Positions 1 through 6,049 of a DNA stretch of 11,331 bases are shown here, one piece after another. Below the pieces are notes generated by a model, which saw nothing but the letters and a program-made list of their open reading frames with translations, was not told where the DNA came from and ran no database searches. Each line of letters opens with the position of its first letter. Positions within the stretch are counted from its first letter, which is position 1. The DNA is from Syntrophaceae bacterium UBA5764 (GTDB lineage: Bacteria; Desulfobacterota; Syntrophia; Syntrophales; Smithellaceae). The position numbers and the translations under genes are program-made. Location of the stretch: positions 1 to 11,331 of the forward strand of contig DIEW01000051.1 of assembly GCA_002418825.1 (NCBI GenBank), written 5' to 3'.

Positions 1-796
1 CCAGACCGGCGCCGCGATGACGGCCGACCGCGTCAATCTCATCGATAAATACTATACAGGGGGCGTTTTTTTTGGCCTGACTGAACAAATCCCGCACGCG
101 TGAAGCTCCCACGCCGACAAACATCTCCACAAAATCAGAACCGCTGATGCTCAAGAAAGGCACATCAGCTTCACCGGCAATAGCACGGGCCAGAAGTGTC
201 TTTCCCGTACCGGGCGGGCCTACCAGAAGCAACCCCTTGGGAATCCTGCCCCCCAGCTTAGTATACTTTTTGGGATCTTTCAAAAAATCAATGACTTCCT
301 CCAGCTCCGCCTTGGCCTCGTCAATACCGGCGACATCGGCAAACGTCACTTTTTTCGATTTATCGGTAATCAACCGCGCCCTGCTTTTGCCGAAAGACAT
401 CGCTTTTCCGCCTCCGGCCTGCATCTGCCGCATGAAAAAAATCCACACCCCGATAAGAAGCAAAAAGGGAAACCAGGAAATAAAAATCGTCATATACCAG
501 GGGGAATCATCCACCGGTTTAGCCGCTATTTTCACGTTTCTTTCCCGCAACTGCGCCACAAGTTTGTCATCTTGAGGCGCGTGCGTCCTGAACATGCTGC
601 CGCTAGTGAGTTTGCCGGTTATGCTGTCGCCCTGAATGGTCACTTCGCTGATTTCTCCCGCCTCCAGATATGACAGCATTTCGCTGTAAATTATATCTTT
701 CTGAGCCGTTTTGGGCTGATTGAAAATCTGCCAGACCAGTAAAAATAAAAGCAACATGGTCAAAATCAACGCTATATTTTTTGAAGATTGATTCAA
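1..796 (-). CDS. ftsH: ATP-dependent zinc metalloprotease FtsH (N-terminal part, cut by window edge)
   Basis: This is the membrane-anchored AAA+ protease that degrades misfolded membrane proteins and short-lived regulators at the inner membrane. Only the first 265 codons are in the window; the rest of the AAA module and the HEXXH zinc-protease domain lie beyond the left edge. Visible in order are a first membrane segment (about residues 8-24), a periplasmic domain, a second membrane segment (about 102-121), the linker GGGKAMSFGKSRAR, the conserved VTFADVAGIDEAK entry to the AAA domain, Walker A GPPGTGKT (about 193-200), the pore-loop region with MFVGVGASRVRDLF, and Walker B FIDEID near the edge. 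The start is TTG at 796-794, chosen because AAGGAG lies six bases upstream and the resulting MNQSSKN start fits the family. It follows tilS by 91 bases on the same strand, a very common bacterial arrangement. I saw no well-spaced promoter in that gap. Confidence 0.96.
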   Translation of the reverse strand, partial: MNQSSKNIALILTMLLLFLLVWQIFNQPKTAQKDIIYSEMLSYLEAGEISEVTIQGDSITGKLTSGSMFRTHAPQDDKLVAQLRERNVKIAAKPVDDSPWYMTIFISWFPFLLLIGVWIFFMRQMQAGGGKAMSFGKSRARLITDKSKKVTFADVAGIDEAKAELEEVIDFLKDPKKYTKLGGRIPKGLLLVGPPGTGKTLLARAIAGEADVPFLSISGSDFVEMFVGVGASRVRDLFSQAKKNAPCIVFIDEIDAVGRHRGAGL

Positions 797-802
797 TATT
801 TT

Positions 803-808
803 CTCCTT
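803..808 (-). promoter_or_regulatory. Ribosome binding site that fixes the TTG start of ftsH
   Basis: AAGGAG on the minus strand sits six bases before TTG at 796. No in-frame ATG gives a family-like N-terminus, so this site decides the start. Confidence 0.75.
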
Positions 809-887
809 GTTTTTCAAGTTTATTAGTTAATCTTTATAATAATATCCATTTTAACTCAAATATTTTCTAAAAGCGCTTTGGGAGGAC

Positions 888-2282
888 TTAAGAGTCATAT
901 CCAGCCGTTTCAACAATTCGCACTTCCAAAACACTTTTTGTTTGATCAGTTATTTTTACCCTTTCGCTCAAGCGCATTTTTTCCACCCAGACAACGGAAA
1001 CCGCATCGACAATCAGCATGATGTCATCCCTTTGCGTTCGCGGAACTTTCTGGTCAATAAAAAAATCTTTTAATTTCTTGCGTCCGCCCGCGCCCATCGG
1101 CTCGAACCAATCTCCTTTCCTTCTGTTCCTTAATAAAAGGGGCGGCTGCAGGGCAGCCAAATCCATGTAAACCTTGTTTTTGGCCTTATAATCAATATAA
1201 TCCCTGCTTACCTTTTGTAAACAAACATTAACGCCTTTTTCCCTGATATAAAAAGAACCTTCTGTTGTTATCGGGTATGCATATTCCAATTTTTTCGCGT
1301 TAAGATCCTGTTTCGCCAAAATTAAACGACCATATTCAAGCCTGGCCTTAATCCGGCCGGGCAGATGAATCATTTTCCCCGACTTTTTTAACTGTATCAT
1401 CTCCTCCAGACAATTTATATGAACATAAGATAATCCTTTGGGTCCCGAATACATTTCGTCCAAAATAACTTTAAGCAATCTGCCCCGCACGGCAGGATGC
1501 AAACTGCGCACGTAATCCACATTGAGACAAAAACCGCCTTGTTCCCTTGAAATGAAGGGCGATTCGATGGCTTCAGAAACAAAACCCTTTATAAAATCAT
1601 CTTCCCGACGCAGTACTTGCGCGGTTCGGGCCAGATTTTCTTCAATGCGCGGATTAAATTCCCTTTTTAGCAACGGAACCAAATCCTCCCGAATTCTGTT
1701 GCGCAAAAATCGCCTGTTTTCGTTGGAACTATCCTTCCGATAAGGAATGTGCCGGCTATTCAGATACTCGATAATCTGCCCGCGGGAAACGTCAATTAAA
1801 GGACGGATAAACCTATTTTCACGCACCGGCGGAATTCCTTTCAATCCTTCCGGCGAACTTCCCCGCACGAGACGCAACAAAATTGTCTGCGCCTGGTCCT
1901 GTAAATTATGCCCGAAGGCGATTTTCTGCGCCTGATTGCTCCGCGCAACTCCGTCTAAAAAAATATATCTTTGGCGGCGGTAAAAGTCTTCGGGAGATTC
2001 ACCTTTCAATCTTTTTGTCCTATCCATTTTTCCGCCGAAAAAAGGCAACCTGTATTTTTCGGCCAACCGCCGACAATATTTCTCATCCTCATCCGATTCC
2101 GACCCGCGCAATCCGTGGTTAAAATGGCCTACAATCAATTGTAAATTCATTTGCGGGGCTATTTGAGCCAGAACATCCAGCAGCGCCACCGAATCCGGAC
2201 CACCGGACAAGGCCACAATAATTTTTTCGCCCGGATACACAAGGCCTTGTTTTTGTATGGTATTTTTTACTTTATCTATCAT
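888..2282 (-). CDS. tilS: tRNA(Ile)-lysidine synthase TilS
   Basis: TilS attaches lysine to cytidine 34 of the CAU-anticodon tRNA(Ile), using ATP, so that it reads AUA and is charged with isoleucine. It is cytoplasmic and essential in most bacteria. The 464-residue protein has the PP-loop SGGPDS at residues 26-31, HFNHGLRG at 53-60, the EDFYRRQRY segment near 98-106, FLRNRIR near 192-198, and a C-terminal TilS_C-like domain (RNRRKGDWFEPMG, KKLKDFFIDQKVP). The length is normal for the two-domain form. The start is ATG at 2282: it gives the usual short lead to the PP-loop, and its ATGA overlaps the phosphatase stop, which suggests translational coupling. A longer in-frame reading would overlap that gene further and is less likely. 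An oddity is that the usual DDQAET signature reads QDQAQT at about 128-133. ftsH follows on the same strand. Confidence 0.95.
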   Translation of the reverse strand: MIDKVKNTIQKQGLVYPGEKIIVALSGGPDSVALLDVLAQIAPQMNLQLIVGHFNHGLRGSESDEDEKYCRRLAEKYRLPFFGGKMDRTKRLKGESPEDFYRRQRYIFLDGVARSNQAQKIAFGHNLQDQAQTILLRLVRGSSPEGLKGIPPVRENRFIRPLIDVSRGQIIEYLNSRHIPYRKDSSNENRRFLRNRIREDLVPLLKREFNPRIEENLARTAQVLRREDDFIKGFVSEAIESPFISREQGGFCLNVDYVRSLHPAVRGRLLKVILDEMYSGPKGLSYVHINCLEEMIQLKKSGKMIHLPGRIKARLEYGRLILAKQDLNAKKLEYAYPITTEGSFYIREKGVNVCLQKVSRDYIDYKAKNKVYMDLAALQPPLLLRNRRKGDWFEPMGAGGRKKLKDFFIDQKVPRTQRDDIMLIVDAVSVVWVEKMRLSERVKITDQTKSVLEVRIVETAGYDS

Positions 2283-2923
2283 TTGAACAAGGAATTTATC
2301 TCCCGCAGGCTTTCGCAATAATAATCCGCCTCACCGGCAAGCAAATCTTTTCTGTCTCCCAGTCCGCTTAAATAAACAACGCTCGCAATACCCGATTTTT
2401 TTGCCACGTAAATATCGTTGATGCCATCACCGATCATAACCGCTTTATCCCTTTCCACCTTATATTTACCCAGCAGATAGTCAATCAAGCGGGCGTCCGG
2501 CTTTTTGTAAGGCAGTGAATCCGCGCCGATTATTTCCGAGAAATACCGCTCTATTTTCAGCCCGCGGGCGATGGTCAACGTGAAATTGTAGCGTTTATTG
2601 GTGAGAATTACCTTGATTTTATCCGCAAAATTTTCCAACACTTCCAGCGCGTACGGATTAAGTTTGGTATTATCCAGCAGATGCTGTGCGTAATAATCAC
2701 TGAATACAGCCAGGGCTTTTTCCACAACGCTCTCCTCTTGGCTCGCCAACGCTCTTTCGATAAGTCTTCGTACGCCGTCGCCCACAAAACTGATAATTTC
2801 TTTTTCTGTTTTCGGCGGCAAACCCAGCACTTTGAGCGTGTAATTGACAGAGTTAACCAGATCAACGCCGCTGGAAACAATGGTGCCGTCCAGATCAAAA
2901 ATCATCAAATCTATTGTTCTCAT
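2279..2923 (-). CDS. HAD-family phosphatase, phosphoglycolate phosphatase-like
   Basis: This is a cytoplasmic HAD-superfamily hydrolase that most resembles phosphoglycolate phosphatases (Gph), which remove 2-phosphoglycolate formed in DNA repair or by oxygenase side reactions. The 214 residues show all HAD motifs: DLDGT with nucleophile Asp10 and acid/base Asp12, motif II with ILTN (Thr108), motif III KKPD (Lys141), and the metal-binding GDGINDIYVAKKSG (Asp166, Asp170). A helical cap of the C1 type lies between motifs I and II. The start is ATG at 2923, with GGGGAG five bases upstream. An earlier TTG at 2968 would add 15 unconserved residues and sits on a candidate -35 box. The stop overlaps the tilS start (ATGA), so the two are probably translated together. 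Substrate choice in this family cannot be read from motifs, so another phosphosugar or a nucleotide (PpaX or 5'-nucleotidase type) is possible. Confidence 0.88.
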   Translation of the reverse strand: MRTIDLMIFDLDGTIVSSGVDLVNSVNYTLKVLGLPPKTEKEIISFVGDGVRRLIERALASQEESVVEKALAVFSDYYAQHLLDNTKLNPYALEVLENFADKIKVILTNKRYNFTLTIARGLKIERYFSEIIGADSLPYKKPDARLIDYLLGKYKVERDKAVMIGDGINDIYVAKKSGIASVVYLSGLGDRKDLLAGEADYYCESLREINSLFK

Positions 2924-2939
2924 TGCTACTCCCCTGCGC

Positions 2940-2968
2940 AATATAGCCAACTGCTCATCTAAACACAA
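2940..2968 (-). promoter_or_regulatory. Candidate promoter for the phosphatase-tilS(-ftsH) unit
   Basis: On the minus strand, TTGTGT (2968-2963) is followed after 17 bases by TATATT (2945-2940). The predicted transcript would start only about 14 bases before the ATG at 2923 and would still include the GGGGAG site. The -35 matches the consensus at only three positions. Confidence 0.35.
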
Positions 2969-2979
2969 GTTCGTTTGTG
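2964..2979. repeat. Short inverted repeat CACAA-N6-TTGTG, possible operator
   Basis: CACAA (2964-2968) and TTGTG (2975-2979) form a perfect 5+5 inverted repeat with a six-base spacer. It overlaps the candidate -35 of the phosphatase promoter, which is where a repressor could sit. The arms are short, so chance is a real alternative. Confidence 0.25.
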
Positions 2980-3019
2980 CAAAAATAATTTGACCCCGCC
3001 GCCTGCTTATGTTATTTAC

Positions 3020-3046
3020 TTGTCAACCGCTTAGATCCCCTATGCT
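3020..3046 (+). promoter_or_regulatory. Candidate promoter for the DUF2520-panB operon
   Basis: TTGTCA (3020-3025) and TATGCT (3041-3046) are good matches to sigma-70 boxes, but the spacer is only 15 bases, shorter than the optimum. Transcription would begin near 3053 and run into the hairpin at 3080-3106. Confidence 0.35.
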
Positions 3047-3079
3047 GACTGAGACGGTATTGTATCAAAACCATCAAAC

Positions 3080-3113
3080 AGAGGTCTTCTTTTGCGGAAG
3101 GCCTTTTTTTATT
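3080..3113 (+). terminator. Terminator-shaped hairpin in the leader of the DUF2520-panB operon
   Basis: AGGTCTTC (3082-3089) pairs with GAAGGCCT (3097-3104) over eight base pairs including one G-T wobble, around a seven-base loop. The stem is followed by a run of seven T on the plus strand (3104-3110), the form of a Rho-independent terminator. Weak pairs can extend the stem by two. No plus-strand gene lies upstream, since the phosphatase is divergent, and the ribosome binding site of the next gene (AAGGAG, 3115-3120) starts five bases after the T run. This suggests a leader attenuator or the end of a short RNA rather than the end of a gene. Confidence 0.6.
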
Positions 3114-3124
3114 TAAGGAGTTTC

Positions 3125-4027
3125 ATGCCGACGGCAAGAAAAAAGACGCATAAGAAGAACAGATTTGCCATCATCGGTACCGGAATGGTAGGGACAGCCA
3201 TCGGAATCCTATTAAAAAAAGCCGGTTATAAAATTACTGCCGTCTGTGACAAGTCCCCCGCCGCTTTAAAAAGAGCGGTGAAATATACTAAGGCCAAACC
3301 TTTTTTCGATCCGACAAAAACTTTGCGCGAGGCCGATTATCTTCTGATTACCACGCCGGACGACGCCATATCGTCCGCTTGCCGGGAAATTTCACGTTCG
3401 CCGGAGATAAAGGGGAAATATGTCTTCCACATGAGCGGCGCGGGAGGGCTAGACCTTCTGGAAGAAGCGGCGAAAGCGGGCGCCTATGTCGGCAGTATTC
3501 ATCCCCTGCAAAGTTTTTCCTCTATTGATAACGCCGTATCCAATATCCCGAAAAGCTATTTCGGAATTACCGTAGATAAAAAAGCTGGAGCTGTCGCGAA
3601 GCAAGTTGTCGCCGACTTGAAGGGTGTTCCTCTTTTTATCTCCAACGCCCAAAAACCTCTTTACCATGCCGCCGCCTGTGTTGCCTCCAATTATTTGGTT
3701 TCCCTGCTTAACGCCGTCGAATCCATCTATAAGGCGACAGGTATCAAAGAAAAGCAGGCCAGAAAAGCTTATCTGCCCTTGGTTTACGGCACGCTGAAAA
3801 ATATCGAACGTTCCGGCTCCATTTATGCCCTAACCGGCCCTATCGCCAGAGGAGACATCGGAACGATAAAAAAGCACATGAGAATAATGAAAAAAAATCT
3901 CGCTCAATTCGTCCCTCTGTATTCCGCATTAGGATTGATGACGGCAAAAGTGGCCATGCAAAAGGGGTCTTTAAAACCGGGAACGGCGAAACTAATCAAT
4001 GATGTTCTGAAAGGAGTCAAACCATGA
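3125..4027 (+). CDS. Rossmann-fold/DUF2520 dehydrogenase, probable ketopantoate reductase (PanG-like)
   Basis: This 300-residue protein has an N-terminal NAD(P)-binding Rossmann domain with GTGMVG (18-23) after the strand FAII. A 6-phosphogluconate-dehydrogenase-like middle follows with HMSGA (102-106) and SIHPLQSF (124-131), then a helical C-terminal DUF2520 domain with YHAAACVASNYLV (180-192), LTGPIARGD (236-244) and His251. The first dozen residues are basic and unconserved. The start is ATG at 3125 with AAGGAG four bases upstream; a TTG at 3092 would begin inside the leader hairpin. The stop overlaps the panB start by ATGA. A protein of this general type, PanG, has been reported as an alternative ketopantoate reductase. 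Together with panB linkage and no PanE-type gene here, this makes reduction of ketopantoate to pantoate with NAD(P)H the best guess. The fold is clear; the substrate is inferred from context. Confidence 0.87.
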   Translation: MPTARKKTHKKNRFAIIGTGMVGTAIGILLKKAGYKITAVCDKSPAALKRAVKYTKAKPFFDPTKTLREADYLLITTPDDAISSACREISRSPEIKGKYVFHMSGAGGLDLLEEAAKAGAYVGSIHPLQSFSSIDNAVSNIPKSYFGITVDKKAGAVAKQVVADLKGVPLFISNAQKPLYHAAACVASNYLVSLLNAVESIYKATGIKEKQARKAYLPLVYGTLKNIERSGSIYALTGPIARGDIGTIKKHMRIMKKNLAQFVPLYSALGLMTAKVAMQKGSLKPGTAKLINDVLKGVKP

Positions 4028-4842
4028 GTACCCAAACCAAAATCAGCCGGAAAACCATCTTAGACATAAAAAAAATGAAGGCAACCGGAGAAAAAATAGC
4101 CATGCTCACCGCCTATGACTTCGGCATGTCCTCCATTATCGACGATGCCGATATCGACATTATTCTGGTCGGGGATTCGCTGGGAAATGTGGTATTAGGG
4201 TATGACACGACTCTTCCCGTCACTATGGAAGATATGTTGCATCACACAAAGGCTGTCGCCCGCGGCGTACAAAAAGCCTTGCTTGTGGCTGATATGCCCT
4301 TCATGTCCTATCAGATTTCGCCGCAGGCAGCGCTGGCCAATGCCGGAAGGTTCCTGCAGGAAGCAGGGGCACAGGCGGTAAAACTCGAAGGCGGCGAAGA
4401 GCAAGCCGAAAGCATCCGCAAAATCACGTCCGCCGGAATTCCGGTAATGGCGCATCTCGGATTGACACCTCAATATATTCATCAGCTGGGCGGTTACAAA
4501 ATTCAGGGGAAAAAGGATGACGCGGCGGAAAAAATGATGGCCGACGCTAAAATTCTGGAAGAAGCCGGCGCTTTTTCCCTGGTCCTGGAATGCGTGCCCG
4601 AAAAGCTTGCCGAAGAAATAACAAAAGAGCTTTCCATCCCCACAATAGGCATCGGCGCAGGCGTTCATTGCGATGGTCAGGTTTTGGTCATCAACGACAT
4701 GCTGGGCATGTATGAGAGAATGACACCGAAGTTCGTCAAAAAGTACGCCAATCTCAGCGCGGATATCAGAAAAGCGGTCAGAGCATACGTCACGGAAGTT
4801 AAAAGCGCCTCTTTCCCCGGTCCGGAACACAGTTTCAAATAA
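4024..4842 (+). CDS. panB: 3-methyl-2-oxobutanoate hydroxymethyltransferase PanB
   Basis: PanB (ketopantoate hydroxymethyltransferase) transfers a hydroxymethyl group from 5,10-methylene-tetrahydrofolate to alpha-ketoisovalerate. It makes ketopantoate, the first committed step to pantothenate and CoA. The 272-residue length and the motifs are typical: LTAYDFGMS near 28-36, the metal ligand Asp51 in VGDSLGN, Asp90 in VADMPF, Glu122 in KLEGG, the HLGLTPQ segment near 144-150, catalytic Glu189 in LECVP, and IGIGAGVHCDGQVLV near 208-222. It is a decameric cytoplasmic TIM-barrel enzyme in the family. The start is ATG at 4024 with AAGGAG seven bases upstream; it overlaps the stop of the dehydrogenase gene, so the two are probably coupled. 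panC, often next in such operons, is absent: the next gene is convergent. Confidence 0.97.
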   Translation: MSTQTKISRKTILDIKKMKATGEKIAMLTAYDFGMSSIIDDADIDIILVGDSLGNVVLGYDTTLPVTMEDMLHHTKAVARGVQKALLVADMPFMSYQISPQAALANAGRFLQEAGAQAVKLEGGEEQAESIRKITSAGIPVMAHLGLTPQYIHQLGGYKIQGKKDDAAEKMMADAKILEEAGAFSLVLECVPEKLAEEITKELSIPTIGIGAGVHCDGQVLVINDMLGMYERMTPKFVKKYANLSADIRKAVRAYVTEVKSASFPGPEHSFK

Positions 4843-4873
4843 GGCGTTTTTATGACGGCCGCCGGATCTTTAT

Positions 4874-4889
4874 AAAAAACCGCGCGGTT
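4874..4889 (-). terminator. Weak terminator-like palindrome after the parvulin gene
   Basis: AACCGCGCGGTT (4878-4889) is a perfect 12-base palindrome that can fold as four base pairs with a GCGC loop. On the minus strand a run of six T follows. It lies just after the parvulin stop at 4892. The stem is short for an efficient terminator. Confidence 0.35.
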
Positions 4890-4891
4890 GA

Positions 4892-5944
4892 TTAATTTAT
4901 AATTATTTCTGCTTTCGACCTCAACCTGTCCATGAGCGCGGCAAAAGCTTCCGTCTGTTTTTGTTGTTCCAAATATTCCGATATCTTTTCTTTAACTTCA
5001 TTTAAGGCTACCTTCTTTTCCGGATTGCGCTCAAGCACTTCAATTATATGATAGCCGAAGTCCGTCGATATAACCGGACCAACAACTTTTATTTTTTGCG
5101 AAAAAGCCGCGTCTTCAAAGGGCTTTACCGTTTGCCCCCTGGTGATAGTGCCCAAGTCGCCACCGCTTTCCTTACTGGGGCAATCCGAATTTTTCTTGGC
5201 CACTTCGGCGAAACTCGCTCCTCCGATTATCTGCTGGCGAAGATTTTCAATTTTTGTTTTCTTTTCCGCTTTTGTTTTATCATCATCCTTTTCCTTTATC
5301 GCGATTAAAATATGGCGAAGATGAACGCTTTCCGGGACAATAAACTTTTCTTTATTTTCGTCGTAGAATTTGCTTATTTCCTTGCGCGTGGGTTTCGCTT
5401 TATCCCCGAGCTCCATGGCAACAATTTTTTTGACTTTAATATCATAGGCTATATTTTTATTCAGCTCATCCATCGTCATCTTGTTCGCCTTGAGGAATTC
5501 TTCCAGCTTCTGGGCCGGTTCAATATTCGCTTTAATCCCGTCCATAACTTCTTTAATTTCTTTTTCTTCGGCCACAACATTTTTCTTTTTAATCTCGTTT
5601 TCCAAAACAGTGCGCATAATGAAGTTTTCTATCAACTGTGTTTTTATATTGGCCTGAGCTTCCTTTATTTTGTCTTTTGGTATTTGTTCCTGGTAGGTTT
5701 TCATGATATCTTTAATCTGCTTTTCCAGCTGTGTTTTCACCAAAACTGCGCCATCGACACTTACGGCAACATCGTCGGGGAGAACTTTTTCTTTCGCGGG
5801 CACGGATTTGTCTTTTAAAGATTGTGCCTGGTCCGTTTCTCCAGCGGCAGGAGTTTCCTTTACATCTTTATCTTTTGAGCAACCGACGACAAAAGCAATT
5901 AAAATAATTAGCGCTATCCAAATTAAATAATTTTTATTCTTCAT
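4892..5944 (-). CDS. SurA/PrsA-like parvulin peptidyl-prolyl isomerase lipoprotein
   Basis: This is a chaperone and cis-trans prolyl isomerase that should act in the periplasm on exported proteins. The 350-residue product begins with a lipoprotein signal: MKNKNYL, a hydrophobic stretch to about residue 20, and lipobox VVGC with Cys22. Ser follows at +2, which in enterobacterial rules favours the outer membrane. Next come a low-complexity charged linker (25-58), a SurA_N-like helical chaperone region (about 59-200, VSVDGAVLVKTQLEKQI), a single rotamase domain (about 205-303) with LRHILI (His211), SKESGGDLG and FGYHIIEVLE (His299), and a C-terminal helix. One rotamase domain and the lipid anchor are more like PrsA/PpiD-type proteins than E. 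coli SurA, which has two. The start is ATG at 5944 with GGGGAGG upstream. It converges with panB and follows the glycosyltransferase gene by 105 bases, with its own candidate promoter. Confidence 0.92.
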   Translation of the reverse strand: MKNKNYLIWIALIILIAFVVGCSKDKDVKETPAAGETDQAQSLKDKSVPAKEKVLPDDVAVSVDGAVLVKTQLEKQIKDIMKTYQEQIPKDKIKEAQANIKTQLIENFIMRTVLENEIKKKNVVAEEKEIKEVMDGIKANIEPAQKLEEFLKANKMTMDELNKNIAYDIKVKKIVAMELGDKAKPTRKEISKFYDENKEKFIVPESVHLRHILIAIKEKDDDKTKAEKKTKIENLRQQIIGGASFAEVAKKNSDCPSKESGGDLGTITRGQTVKPFEDAAFSQKIKVVGPVISTDFGYHIIEVLERNPEKKVALNEVKEKISEYLEQQKQTEAFAALMDRLRSKAEIIIN

Positions 5945-5964
5945 GATTTTCCTCCCCTGCAACA

Positions 5965-5984
5965 AGCCCCGCGTTTTTGGGGCT
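5965..5984 (-). promoter_or_regulatory. Stem-loop in the 5' leader of the parvulin gene
   Basis: On the minus strand AGCCCC (5984-5979) pairs with GGGGCT (5970-5965) around an eight-base loop. No T run follows, so it is not a terminator. It ends 20 bases before the start codon, close to GGGGAGG, and from the candidate promoter it would lie at or near the very 5' end of the mRNA. Confidence 0.45.
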
Positions 5985-5985
5985 A

Positions 5986-6014
5986 AAACTATATGTAAAA
6001 CACCTATCCGTCAA
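5986..6014 (-). promoter_or_regulatory. Candidate promoter for the parvulin gene
   Basis: On the minus strand TTGACG (6014-6009) matches five of six -35 positions. Downstream lies either TATAGT (5993-5988, five of six, spacer 15) or TAGTTT (5991-5986, spacer 17). Either places the transcript start about 35-40 bases before the ATG at 5944. Confidence 0.4.
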
Positions 6015-6049
6015 GAAGATTATCTGTTTTTTCAGCGCCAATTTATGCG

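Noticed and set aside
147..575. A 142-codon open frame on the plus strand opposite ftsH
   Set aside because: The minus strand here encodes clear FtsH, including Walker A and both membrane segments.
833..859. Possible ftsH promoter in the tilS-ftsH gap (TTGAGT with TATAAA)
   Set aside because: The spacer is 15 bases or less for every reasonable -10, and the region is simply A/T-rich, so I do not call it.
2924..2968. Upstream TTG start for the phosphatase
   Set aside because: ATG at 2923 has a good ribosome binding site and places DLDGT about eight residues from the start as usual; the extra 15 residues would cover the candidate promoter.
4195..4830. A 211-codon open frame on the minus strand opposite panB
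   Set aside because: It is fully contained in panB, which has every family motif. The antisense product is rich in Phe, Cys and His without any domain, as expected from a mirrored reading frame.
5312..5818. A 168-codon open frame on the plus strand opposite the parvulin gene
   Set aside because: Its Phe-rich composition is the complement of Lys- and Glu-rich codons of the real gene; it has no recognisable motif.
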